Assembly (NCBI RefSeq): GCF_002723995.1
Contig: NZ_BEWP01000009.1
Coordinates: 1 to 64,000 of the forward strand
From: Gluconobacter kondonii
GTDB taxonomy: Bacteria; Pseudomonadota; Alphaproteobacteria; Acetobacterales; Acetobacteraceae
Length of the DNA: 64,000 bases
Reading direction: 5' to 3'
Each line of letters opens with the position of its first letter. Positions within the stretch are counted from its first letter, which is position 1. The translations under genes were made by a program, and so were the position numbers. This document shows, one piece after another, positions 35,706 to 43,921 of this stretch. The notes beneath the pieces were generated by a model, which was given only the letters and a program-made list of their open reading frames with translations, did not search any database and was not told the DNA's origin.

Positions 35706-36212
35706 ATGGATCAGATTGTATCACTCCTCATCAAAGCCGGCGCTGTCCTACTTGCGCTAATTGCTGTTCTGGTGGGTGGTTATGCCGTCTTCGCCAAAAA
35801 CAATGGCAGCACGGCCGCCGCGGAGCAAAGTCAGCTTGCTACCAACATCAGTGGTTACATCAATGGCGGGATGACCACCCGCAACTACACAGGGCTGGAC
35901 AATTCCGTCGCCATCAAGGCGGGCCTGGTTCCGAAATCCATGCAGAATGGTGATGGAACGACCATTCTTGGCCCGTGGGGCAATTCCCAGGTGACGATTG
36001 CCCCATGGAACCAAGGGCATTCCGAAGCCTGGACGAATGTTGACGGAGACGCTTGCGCCACGTTCGCCCGGAGCCAGAATGCGTACGGCGTCACTATCAA
36101 TGGTACCGAAGTCATTATGTCGGACTCTAATGCCGCAGTGAATATCGCGAATGACTGCGATGCGTCATCCGGGACCACACAAGTCAATGTCACCTTCGAA
36201 TACTCGAACTGA
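35706..36212 (+). CDS. pilS: PilS-like major pilin without recognisable prepilin leader
   Basis: 168 aa. The N-terminal hydrophobic helix (IVSLLIKAGAVLLALIAVLV) is followed by a TcpA/PilS-like globular part (GLVPKSMQNGDGTTILGPWG) with a Cys pair (DACATF ... NDCDAS) that can form the D-region disulfide. The start ATG is directly followed by the hydrophobic core. An in-frame stop at 35673-35675 with no other start in between excludes a longer leader, and there is no Gly-1 or Glu+5. In R64, PilS is cleaved by PilU. No pilU gene was seen here. Confidence 0.75.
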   Translation: MDQIVSLLIKAGAVLLALIAVLVGGYAVFAKNNGSTAAAEQSQLATNISGYINGGMTTRNYTGLDNSVAIKAGLVPKSMQNGDGTTILGPWGNSQVTIAPWNQGHSEAWTNVDGDACATFARSQNAYGVTINGTEVIMSDSNAAVNIANDCDASSGTTQVNVTFEYSN

Positions 36213-36218
36213 AGGCGT

Positions 36219-36695
36219 ATGGCCTACGTCATTCTGGCATTGGCTCTGGTGATCATGGCCGCAAGTTCAATGGATGGCCTTAGGGTCATCCAACGACAGA
36301 ATCTGCCGTCCCCCCTGGTGTCAACGACCGAGACTGCGCAGGCCTGGCTTGCCTACAAAGCGGCCCTGCTTCTCTACCTCGAAAACCATCCGGCAACCCG
36401 ATCCTCTGTACCTCTCAGCGCGTTGACCCTTGGGAACAACGCGGCCCTGGTCACAGCCGCGCAAAACAGCATCACGGGCACGGGCCAATCGGTCTCGGTC
36501 ATTGCCTGGATGCCTATGGAAGCCGCCGACATTTCGCGGGCAATCCTGCTCGCGAATGGCGATCTTTCCCTTGGAACAGCGCGAAGCGGGCACTGGTTCA
36601 CCCCAGCGTCAGGTGACATGGGAGCCCTTCCGGTCGCAGTGCCAGATGGCGACGCCGTTTCCTACATCAGCCTGAGCGGCACGGGATATCAATGA
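36219..36695 (+). CDS. PilM-like small pilus biogenesis protein
   Basis: 158 aa with an N-terminal membrane helix (VILALALVIMAASSM) and a periplasmic domain beginning ETAQAWLAYKAALLLYLENH. This resembles the R64 PilM family (about 145 aa, N-terminal anchor then an A-x-x-F/W-x-x-Y-x-x-A helix). It could instead be a minor pilin. Gene order differs from R64, where pilM precedes pilN. Its stop overlaps pilV. Confidence 0.5.
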   Translation: MAYVILALALVIMAASSMDGLRVIQRQNLPSPLVSTTETAQAWLAYKAALLLYLENHPATRSSVPLSALTLGNNAALVTAAQNSITGTGQSVSVIAWMPMEAADISRAILLANGDLSLGTARSGHWFTPASGDMGALPVAVPDGDAVSYISLSGTGYQ

Positions 36696-38206
36696 ACACA
36701 ATCGTCGCACTGATGATCGCCACGGTCATCGGAATCATGATCCTGCCGCGCTATTACTCCATGGTCGAGAATGGCACGCGTCAGGGAAGCCTTGCGGTGA
36801 CCGCTGGCCAGTTTCAGGACCTGATCCGGGCGGCCGGACAATATGAAAACGCGCACACCAGCGAACTGACGGCTGCTATTCCGGTCGGCGGGACCACGCA
36901 GATTGCGCTGTCAACGCTCATCAGTGAGCACGACCTCCCGCCTGCATTTACGGCGACAAATCCGGATGGACAGGCCTGGAGCGTCTATATTCAGCAACCC
37001 ACCTCCGGTGTGCTGAGTGCTGTCATCGAGAGCAGCGGCGGTACATCCTACATCCCAAAGGACGAAGTCTCTGTCGCGGCCATGACTGGCCATCAGGGTG
37101 GCTTTGTTCCCTATGACGGCATGCTTGGTGGACTGACGGCTGACACGGCATACGGCGCGAGCGGAACCTGGCGTTTCAATATGGCGGGCCTCCCCAACCC
37201 TGGCCCCGGGCATCTTGTCGGTCTGGTCTCTGCCAGTGCGGGGTCATCGGACGCTGGCGTGACGACGAACGACTATCTGTATCGGACCGCTGTGGCCGGC
37301 CACCCCGAGCTGAACACGATGCGGGCGCCTCTCGATATGGGGGGCAATAACCTAAATAACGCCAATGATGTCAACGCAACGCGAGGCGTCTTCGCTGGTG
37401 GGAACCCGAACGGTGGCTATGGCGGCGTAAAGGTGGCGAGTGCGTATCTGTATGGCGATGACACCAATGCCGCCGTGCGAACTCCAGGTGCTGTCTATCT
37501 GCAGCACTATGACGGCTCAGCAGCCAATCTGATGGCAGGTGAAGGGCATTTCAGCTCCAACATTGGCACTTACGGCCTAGATCCGTATGTGGGTCTGCCA
37601 AGCGGCTGGGGCGGCGGCGTTCATAGCTGGGATGGTTACTACGAAGGAAGCTTGGGCGTCGGTACAGGTGGAGGTGTTCGTACCTACATTAACAATCAGG
37701 GGTACGTGAGCATTGGCGACCGCCTTGATGTTCAGAACTCGGTTCGCGTGGCGCAACTGGGATGTGCCTTCAACGTCGGCAACGCGTGTTTTTATGGAGA
37801 CAATGACAACGTAGCGATCCGAGCGCCCGGAACGACATACATTCAGCATGCCGACGGCAGTGCGGCCGATCTTGGCGCGGGAAATGTTTCAGCTACCACT
37901 GTCAGGCTGGGGACCGATAATGGCAATGCGTGGCCAGGAAACGGGTGCAGTCCGAACGGCGCGTTAGCGACCAAAAATGACAACTCGGGACTGCTTCTGG
38001 TGTGTCAAAGCGGTGTCTGGCGTGCACCACAGGCCCAGATCTCAGGTTATGTGCCGACCACAACAAACGGCTTTTCCGGTTACAACCGGACAAACAGCAT
38101 CACGGGCGGCTACAGCTGCCCAGCCGGCACAGCAGACCTCGGGATCGAGACCATCTGGTACGGCAATTATGGATACTCAACCCTTCATCTGTGCAGCGCC
38201 CAATGA
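36692..38206 (+). CDS. pilV: PilV-like minor pilin/tip adhesin, single fixed C-terminus
   Basis: 504 aa. N-terminal hydrophobic helix (IVALMIATVIGIMILPRYYS), a pilin-like region (FQDLIRAAGQYENAHTSELT), then a long Gly/Asn-rich beta region with repeated blocks (TPGAVYLQHYDGSAANL at ~265 and APGTTYIQHADGSAADL at ~375). The C-terminal part after CQSGVWR (residues ~439-445) corresponds to the segment exchanged by shufflons in R64 PilV, which binds recipient LPS. No invertible segments or rci gene are present here. The ATGA junction couples it to the next gene. Confidence 0.8.
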   Translation: MNTIVALMIATVIGIMILPRYYSMVENGTRQGSLAVTAGQFQDLIRAAGQYENAHTSELTAAIPVGGTTQIALSTLISEHDLPPAFTATNPDGQAWSVYIQQPTSGVLSAVIESSGGTSYIPKDEVSVAAMTGHQGGFVPYDGMLGGLTADTAYGASGTWRFNMAGLPNPGPGHLVGLVSASAGSSDAGVTTNDYLYRTAVAGHPELNTMRAPLDMGGNNLNNANDVNATRGVFAGGNPNGGYGGVKVASAYLYGDDTNAAVRTPGAVYLQHYDGSAANLMAGEGHFSSNIGTYGLDPYVGLPSGWGGGVHSWDGYYEGSLGVGTGGGVRTYINNQGYVSIGDRLDVQNSVRVAQLGCAFNVGNACFYGDNDNVAIRAPGTTYIQHADGSAADLGAGNVSATTVRLGTDNGNAWPGNGCSPNGALATKNDNSGLLLVCQSGVWRAPQAQISGYVPTTTNGFSGYNRTNSITGGYSCPAGTADLGIETIWYGNYGYSTLHLCSAQ

Positions 38207-38994
38207 GCAACGCCCTCACGCTGCCTGAGACCGTGAACACGCCTGTGGTTTCAGGCGTGAAGAGCGGAACGTATGACTTTACGCCGGAACTCTTCATGTC
38301 CTTGCGCACAACCCTGCGTCGATACAAGCATCGACGTTCTTCCAAGATGCCGAATTACGGTGTCAGAACGATTGGGGGGCATCGAGTCAAGCATGTGATT
38401 CCTCTTGGAACACACTGTCTGCCAGCAACCATTCTCCGGAACGCCGACCTGCGCACGGGCGCGCTGCCCTTCGACTGGGTCCACGCAACCCCCGGGATGA
38501 TCCGGCACTGTCTTGAAACCGATTTCGCAGATTTTCTTCCAAAACCGGGCGAAAACGGTCACGCTGCGTTCCGTGATCGCTTCGGGGTGAAGGACATGTT
38601 CCCCCATAAGGATCCGCAGGCCCCGGAAGATCGCAGATACTATACGCGGTGCATCGACCGGCACCGGCGTTTGATGAGGTCAAGAAACGGAAAACTGTTT
38701 GTGATGATCTCCCGGCCTTCCAATCCCATTGGCTGGCATTTCAGGGAGCTGGTTGACCTGATCAGCCGTCTCACGCCCAACGCCGAGCTTCTGGCGATTC
38801 AGCTTCTCCCGCAGCGCGGCAACGGTGAAAGCGTGGGCCTTGAACTGTCTCAGGAACAGAATGGATCACGCCTGTATGACTTCAGGCCCGTGTCCGACGA
38901 GAGCGCTCTTGGCTATTTCCCTGACGTTCTCGACGAACTCATGATCCTGCGGCTGATCTATCAGTATCACCTGCATCCGATCGCTCTCCCGTGA
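38203..38994 (+). CDS. DUF1796-like putative papain-like cysteine peptidase
   Basis: 263 aa from ATG 38203, overlapping the pilV stop (ATGA). Residues ~60-110 match the DUF1796 pattern: HVIPLGTHCLPATILRNADL, then RTGALPFDWVHATPGMIRHC and DFADFL, with a conserved Gly-x-x-Cys. A later His-containing block is FGVKDMFPHKDP. No signal peptide is seen, so it is cytoplasmic. DUF1796 is annotated as a putative cysteine peptidase, but a glycan-related role has also been considered likely for such families. Its coupling to the adhesin gene suggests a role with PilV (inference). Confidence 0.6.
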   Translation: MSNALTLPETVNTPVVSGVKSGTYDFTPELFMSLRTTLRRYKHRRSSKMPNYGVRTIGGHRVKHVIPLGTHCLPATILRNADLRTGALPFDWVHATPGMIRHCLETDFADFLPKPGENGHAAFRDRFGVKDMFPHKDPQAPEDRRYYTRCIDRHRRLMRSRNGKLFVMISRPSNPIGWHFRELVDLISRLTPNAELLAIQLLPQRGNGESVGLELSQEQNGSRLYDFRPVSDESALGYFPDVLDELMILRLIYQYHLHPIALP

Positions 38995-39698
38995 CAGCGC
39001 TTCCGCCCTGTGCCGGACTGGCCGCACACGCCTATAGCGTGCCTATCGCCTCCATTGAGCGTGTCGTAGATCATGCGTCGGGACCCGGCCTTGGTGTCAT
39101 GAAAATTGACCCTCGCTGGTTGCCGATTCTTCAGCGCGCCGGATTTGATCCCGAAGAGGTCCGATCCAAGGCCTGCATGAATATTGCGGCCGGAGCATGG
39201 ATCCTGGCATGGGCCGGCACAGCCCGTTCGTCGCCTGAGGTTCGGGAACGGGACCAGTCGGCGTCACCCCCTGCCACGGGCTTTACGGGGTCTCTCGGGG
39301 CATGCATCACCCATGCAGCCAAACAGTATCATCTGCCCGAACTCCTCTACCGAGCCATTTTACTTACTGAGGGCGGTCGGGTCGGACATATCAGCCGAAA
39401 CACGAACGGCACCTATGACATGGGCCCTGCCCAGGTGAACTCGATGCACCTGCCAGAACTCGACCGCATGGGGATCACACGCGATCAGATCATTAATGAT
39501 GGCTGTCTGAACATCCACATCGGTGCCTGGGTTCTGGCAGGTGCACTGGGAGGCCACACCCCGGACAATGCCGCAGAGTTCTGGCGTCGGGTCGGCAACT
39601 ACAACTCCAGCACTCCCCGATACAACGTCGCGTACCAGCGCAAGGTCTGGAAAAATGTGCAGCTCGCTGCGCACTCACAAACGTCTCCGCCATCATAG
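38991..39698 (+). CDS. pilT: PilT-like lytic transglycosylase with a degenerate duplicated domain
   Basis: 235 aa from a GTG overlapping the previous stop (GTGA). The second half is a transglycosylase domain: LLYRAILLTEGGRVGHISRN (catalytic Glu ~127), TYDMGPAQVNSMHLPELDRM, CLNIHIGAWVL and RVGNYNSSTPRYNVAYQRKV. The first half repeats the fold (LGVMKIDPRWLPILQRAGFD, ACMNIAAGAWILAWA) but lacks the catalytic Glu and the following loop. R64 PilT is the peptidoglycan hydrolase of the thin pilus. No signal peptide is evident. Confidence 0.75.
   Translation: MTALPPCAGLAAHAYSVPIASIERVVDHASGPGLGVMKIDPRWLPILQRAGFDPEEVRSKACMNIAAGAWILAWAGTARSSPEVRERDQSASPPATGFTGSLGACITHAAKQYHLPELLYRAILLTEGGRVGHISRNTNGTYDMGPAQVNSMHLPELDRMGITRDQIINDGCLNIHIGAWVLAGALGGHTPDNAAEFWRRVGNYNSSTPRYNVAYQRKVWKNVQLAAHSQTSPPS
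39671..39696 (+). promoter_or_regulatory. Transfer-regulon promoter motif (site 7), predicted leaderless
   Basis: GCACTCACA at 39671-39679, 11 bp, CATCAT at 39691-39696, inside the 3' end of pilT. The dotD ATG at 39704 is 7 bp after the hexamer, with no room for a ribosome site in the transcript. Confidence 0.6.
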
Positions 39699-39703
39699 GC
39701 AGC

Positions 39704-40141
39704 ATGTGGCAAAACCCTCTCTGCCGACCTTTCGGCCTTACCCTCCTGCTACTGTCAGGCCTCTGTGCCTGCAGCGAGCAGCCTCGGCCGCCTGTGCGCC
39801 CCTTCGATCAAGACATGAATCATATTCTGTCCGCCTTAGACCAAATTGGCGCCCTCCGTTTTCCTCTCGTCCGGGCGGGTTCGGTTCTTCCAGCCGAGAT
39901 GAACCGGCCTGTCAGCTGGCACTGGCAGGGTCCGCTCGATGAGGGCATCAGGCTAATTGCCAGGCGGGTTGGCTATGAGACCGAGATTCCGCCATGCCCT
40001 GCACCACCGATCATAGCTGTGGATCAGCAGGCGACCACGTTCGGTCGCTTGCTGGACGAGATGGCCTCCGCGTCATCCGGCCATGCCGACATCTGGGTTG
40101 ATATCCCTCACCACGTCATAAGGATTACCTGGAATGCATAA
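39704..40141 (+). CDS. dotD: DotD/TraH family outer-membrane lipoprotein
   Basis: 145 aa. Lipoprotein signal LLLSGLCAC-S. The secretin-N1-like domain shows VSWHWQGPLDEGIRLIARRV, GYETEIPPCPAPPIIAVDQQ and IWVDIPHHVIRITW, the DotD pattern. DotD targets DotH to the outer membrane together with DotC. It is the first gene after promoter site 7 and its stop overlaps dotC. Confidence 0.85.
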   Translation: MWQNPLCRPFGLTLLLLSGLCACSEQPRPPVRPFDQDMNHILSALDQIGALRFPLVRAGSVLPAEMNRPVSWHWQGPLDEGIRLIARRVGYETEIPPCPAPPIIAVDQQATTFGRLLDEMASASSGHADIWVDIPHHVIRITWNA

Positions 40142-41069
40142 GCCTCGGCACTCCGCCTGTCGGGTTGCCCTTCTTGCGGCCTCACTCTGTGCGTTCAACG
40201 CCTATGCGCACGCCGAGCCACCTCAGGATCTTCCTGTTCCGGAAATACCCGAAGGAAACCCGGAGGCAGGTGACGCCATAAATACGCCCGTCACCGGGGC
40301 TGTCGAAGCCCCTGATATCCCAGACGTGGACAGGCCATCATCACTCGAAGCGATGATGGCCGTGCGTCCCGGCTACTCCCCCAAACAGGAAAGCGGGAAT
40401 GGGCGCGACAGTGCTGTCCGTAGTGCGGCGTGGGCCTATGGCGCCCAAGGCGGGCGGGCCGCAGAGTCCTACGCAATCAATGAACTCCTGCGCCGATATT
40501 CCCATATTCTGGACCAGAAAGTGGATTTCCGCACTCTGGTGCTCCCAGCTGGGAACGGTCAGACCCTTATCCGACCACCCGTGGTCACAGAAGCGCAAAT
40601 GGCAGTCGCTCTCGATCCAAGTGGCCAGACTGCCCGGGAGACAGGCACGATTTACCAGATTACACGCCGCGCTCAGCTTGTGACGGCCGTACCGCAATGG
40701 CGCACATGGCTTGTACGCACTGTTTCACCCCCTTCTCCGCCCGCCGACGCGGTCCGGCCGCGCACCCCGCATGAAGTTGAGGTCTGGCGATCTGGCGTTG
40801 CTTATGGCTGGGCAGCAGGACAAAGGCAGGCCGTCGAGATCTTTCTTGATGACCTGTCGCGCATGGAGCGCGATGTCATGGGCATGGGTCGTTACAGGGT
40901 ACTGCTGCGGGCCGGAAAAGTGGCAGCCCCGGAGGTCTCCCAGCTGCACCGCGACGTTCAGGGTGGAGCTGATCTGATGCGCCTTGATGACAGAGAGCTT
41001 CGCATCCGCAGTCAACCTGGCCTCGATGCCAATCGGGCTCACTGGCACGTTTCCGAAGGAGATCAGTGA
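40134..41069 (+). CDS. dotC: DotC/TraI family outer-membrane core protein
   Basis: 311 aa. Signal peptide (VALLAASLCAFNAYAHA-E). The conserved DotC body has RSAAWAYGAQGGRAAESYAI, ILDQKVDFRTLVLP, LIRPPVVTEAQMAVAL and VEVWRSGVAYGWAAGQRQAV. Legionella DotC is a lipoprotein. Here a canonical lipobox is not obvious (ASLC would need a small residue at -1), so it may be secreted as a soluble protein. Confidence 0.85.
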   Translation: MHKPRHSACRVALLAASLCAFNAYAHAEPPQDLPVPEIPEGNPEAGDAINTPVTGAVEAPDIPDVDRPSSLEAMMAVRPGYSPKQESGNGRDSAVRSAAWAYGAQGGRAAESYAINELLRRYSHILDQKVDFRTLVLPAGNGQTLIRPPVVTEAQMAVALDPSGQTARETGTIYQITRRAQLVTAVPQWRTWLVRTVSPPSPPADAVRPRTPHEVEVWRSGVAYGWAAGQRQAVEIFLDDLSRMERDVMGMGRYRVLLRAGKVAAPEVSQLHRDVQGGADLMRLDDRELRIRSQPGLDANRAHWHVSEGDQ

Positions 41070-42202
41070 TGCCAATTAACCCTGCTCCCAACACGAGATC
41101 TCACGACCCAGAGCGTATTGCCAGCCTTCTCATTGGCGCATGCGTCGGCATTGCTCTGTGTTTGTTCCTGCTCTGGTTGAAGTTCCACACCCAGATCGTC
41201 GAAGCCGTCTTGTTCGTGCAGGGCTATGAGCTACGGCTGATTGGACTTTGCACACCGCGTTATGATGCAGTCCTTGCTAATCTCGGAGAGGCCATCCCCG
41301 AACGTGTCTCTGCATCGACACTTTGGGAACTCTGCACGCTGACCGGGTCGGTTCTCCGATGGCCGGCTCTTGCTCTCATTATCATCCTCGCAGCCCTTTG
41401 CATGACCCGCGCTCCGTTGGAACGTCACCGCAGGCGGTTCGGTCTCGAAGGTATGCAAAAAGCACTTGCTGAGATTCATCCCCTGGGCGCGGCGTGGCTC
41501 GGCAAAGGATTGAAGCTAATACGCCCCGCGCCTCCTGAAGCGCCGTTGGCGCCTCTCGATCCGGCGTTGAACCTTGAGGAGTGGAGGGCACGGTACGTTC
41601 GTGGAACATCATTCGCCGAACGGCGCGAGACCACCTTCCAGGCACTTCAAGCGCAGCTTGGTAGCCCGTGGCGTGGCCCTCTGGAGGCGACAGTGGCGGA
41701 GAAATGTCTATTTCTCTGCTTCTCGCTCTATATCCAGAGACGAAAAGTAGAAGCACAAAGCGTTCTGGAGCGCCTCTCAGTGCAGCTACAGGGTTCATTG
41801 AAAAATGGGGCGCCGTCCAGCTTCGCGAACCTGTCGAAATCCTTCGTCTCTACCATTGATAAGCAACTGAAGAAGGAAGGCTTTCGCTCGACCTTAAAGA
41901 TCACAGAGCAGCACGCTTTCACACGACCGGCGCTCCTCTCTCTTCTGCAGGAAGCGCGCCTCAAGGCAGGGGTCGTCAACCCGGGCCTTTTCGCAGCCAT
42001 TCAGTTCCTTGACCGCGACCTCTGGCTCGTTCTGTCAGCAGCGTCCTACCCGCGCGACGGACTCCCACCTTACGTGATGGCCATCGCCGCCTGTCCGGAA
42101 GCCGCAGCAGCACTGGCACACTGGAAAGCAGAATGTCTTGCCGGACGCCCTCTGACGACCCCCCAAATTTCCAGCCTTCTCGAGACCTTCTGCAGACCAT
42201 GA
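41069..42202 (+). CDS. dotM: DotM/IcmP/TrbA family coupling-complex protein
   Basis: About 377 aa (ATG 41069; a GTG one codon earlier is also possible). Two membrane segments (IGACVGIALCLFLLWL and LALIIILAALCMTRAP) are followed by a cytoplasmic domain with HPLGAAWLGKGLKLIRPAPP and ITEQHAFTRPALLSLLQEAR. DotM recruits substrates in the type IV coupling complex with DotL. The junctions are overlapping on both sides. Confidence 0.85.
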   Translation: MPINPAPNTRSHDPERIASLLIGACVGIALCLFLLWLKFHTQIVEAVLFVQGYELRLIGLCTPRYDAVLANLGEAIPERVSASTLWELCTLTGSVLRWPALALIIILAALCMTRAPLERHRRRFGLEGMQKALAEIHPLGAAWLGKGLKLIRPAPPEAPLAPLDPALNLEEWRARYVRGTSFAERRETTFQALQAQLGSPWRGPLEATVAEKCLFLCFSLYIQRRKVEAQSVLERLSVQLQGSLKNGAPSSFANLSKSFVSTIDKQLKKEGFRSTLKITEQHAFTRPALLSLLQEARLKAGVVNPGLFAAIQFLDRDLWLVLSAASYPRDGLPPYVMAIAACPEAAAALAHWKAECLAGRPLTTPQISSLLETFCRP

Positions 42203-42561
42203 CTGATTCCGTAATTTTCGCTCTCATGCCCGATTTTATCCGCGCCCGCATTGCGGCTTACACGCTGCGGGACTGGGTGGCAGAGCACTATGCCGTGCCA
42301 GCCCTTCAGCTCGATCGGGCGATGACCCTGACGCTTGTTCAGCTCGACCATGTGGCGTCTTGCAAAACCTATTACGGGTATGACGTAAGCCGCGCGCCGT
42401 CTTCTCTTTTAGAGCCGATCTCGGGGTACATGGAGGCACTGCATCAGAAGCACGGTCCACAAGAGCAAAGCGACAACTTCCCAAAGACTCTCGTAAGGAC
42501 CCATCAACAGGTCATCCACGAATTCGAGACACTGAATCGTCTGGGAAACAAAGCACGGTGA
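42199..42561 (+). CDS. Unrecognised cytoplasmic protein between dotM and dotB, 120 aa
   Basis: The ATG at 42199 overlaps the dotM stop (ATGA). The protein is helical with no membrane segment (RARIAAYTLRDWVAEHYAVP; VIHEFETLNRLGNKAR). Its position in the coupling/ATPase operon suggests a small adaptor. It could be a diverged IcmW- or LvgA-like chaperone, but no motif supports that. Confidence 0.55.
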   Translation: MTDSVIFALMPDFIRARIAAYTLRDWVAEHYAVPALQLDRAMTLTLVQLDHVASCKTYYGYDVSRAPSSLLEPISGYMEALHQKHGPQEQSDNFPKTLVRTHQQVIHEFETLNRLGNKAR

Positions 42562-43673
42562 GCATGTTCTGGCCGCATGACGGAGAAGCTTTGCGGGGCA
42601 ATACGCTGGATCAGTTCCTGATCTGGTGTTCCGAAGCCGAGTGCTCCCGTGTCGAAATCCAGTCTGACATGCCCGTCATGGTGCGTCTGCATGGTGAAAA
42701 CCATCAGGTAACGCGAGATGTCAGTCTGCCGGGTGAAGTCGAGGATGCGGTTAACTACATCTTTCGCTCGGCGACAGGTGTTACGAACCTCAAGAACGGT
42801 GATCCAATCGATGTCGGCCATACAATCTGGCCAGACCGCAAAAGGAGACGATACCCGTTCCGGCTGAATGCCGTCAGCTCGCAGGTTGGTGCCAACGCAG
42901 GCATTTCGATGACGTTTCGGCCACTCGTTGATATCCCCCGGCCGTTAGAGGACCAGCAGGTCGAGCCTCAACTGCTGGAGGCACTCCATGGAGAAAAGGG
43001 CATTTTCATGATCTGCGGCGCCACGGGCTCGGGGAAATCAACGCTGATTGGCGGCATCAACCGGGCCCGGCTTGAAGATCCGGATATTCACTGCAACCTG
43101 ATCGAGGCGTCAGCCCCCCTTGAGATCCTTTACGATCGCGTAGACCGGAGCAACTCAGCAGTCACGCAACTTGAAATTCCCAGAAATCTCAAGAGTTTTG
43201 CCGAGTTTGTCCGGGCGTCGATGCGTCGAGAGCCAACCGACATCGTCGTAGGAGAGTGCCGCGATCCCGAAACCATGGAAGCGTCGATCCAGGCGGGCAT
43301 CTCCGGCCATCGCCTCCTAAGCTCTCTGCATACGAACAGTTGCTCTTCAACGGTCCGACGTGTTCAGGCCCTCTGCCCCGCAGATCAGCGAGACAGCCTG
43401 ACAATATCGTTCGTCGAAAACCTTCGTCTTCTGGTGAACCAGAGGCTTCTCAAGTCGACCGATGGCAAAAGGACGCCCGTTCGGGAGTTCCTGCCTGTGA
43501 CCCGTGCCATCCGAACTCAACTGCTGGACGCGCCGCGTGATCGCTGGCCGAATATCACGCAGGCCGCCGTTGAAGAACACGGGCAGACTTTCGCTCAATC
43601 CATCGCGGCGGCTGTAAAACAAGGCAGAATTACAGAAGCCGTCGCGGCCGCTGCCATGAAGGAAGAGAACTGA
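42558..43673 (+). CDS. dotB: DotB/TraJ family secretion ATPase
   Basis: 371 aa from GTG 42558 (GTGA overlap) or ATG 42564. VirB11/PilT-type ATPase: Walker A CGATGSGKST at ~154-161, Asp box (EASAPLEILYDR), Walker B region (TDIVVGECRDPETMEASIQA) and His box (GHRLLSSLHTNSC). DotB is a hexameric ATPase that docks to DotO to activate type IVB secretion. It is followed by icmT (TGATG overlap). Confidence 0.92.
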   Translation: MSMFWPHDGEALRGNTLDQFLIWCSEAECSRVEIQSDMPVMVRLHGENHQVTRDVSLPGEVEDAVNYIFRSATGVTNLKNGDPIDVGHTIWPDRKRRRYPFRLNAVSSQVGANAGISMTFRPLVDIPRPLEDQQVEPQLLEALHGEKGIFMICGATGSGKSTLIGGINRARLEDPDIHCNLIEASAPLEILYDRVDRSNSAVTQLEIPRNLKSFAEFVRASMRREPTDIVVGECRDPETMEASIQAGISGHRLLSSLHTNSCSSTVRRVQALCPADQRDSLTISFVENLRLLVNQRLLKSTDGKRTPVREFLPVTRAIRTQLLDAPRDRWPNITQAAVEEHGQTFAQSIAAAVKQGRITEAVAAAAMKEEN

Positions 43674-43921
43674 TGTGGCGCTTTACCGCGGACCCTGTCC
43701 GCCTTCTCATTATCGACGCCCGTGCGCTTGCACCATTCGCCCTGTGGATCGCCCACATGCGGGAATGGACATTCATCTTTGCCGTTATCGGAGTGCTTTT
43801 CTTCAGTGTGCTGGCATGGCTCGGCCTCACGCTTCCTGTAGCCGTGCGTATGTTCCGGGTCATTCTGTGTGGCCCCGTTCGCCCTCGTCTTCCCTCCTGG
43901 AAAAAGCGTGATTACGCATGA
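43673..43921 (+). CDS. icmT: IcmT/TraK family small membrane protein
   Basis: 82 aa: MWRFTADPVRLLIIDARALA, then REWTFIFAVIGVLFFSVLAW and a GPVRPRLPSW tail. It matches the compact IcmT pattern (M-W-R at the start, IDARA, a W-T-F-I membrane helix, GP near the end). It is an inner-membrane component of type IVB systems. Overlaps the neighbours on both sides. Confidence 0.9.
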   Translation: MWRFTADPVRLLIIDARALAPFALWIAHMREWTFIFAVIGVLFFSVLAWLGLTLPVAVRMFRVILCGPVRPRLPSWKKRDYA

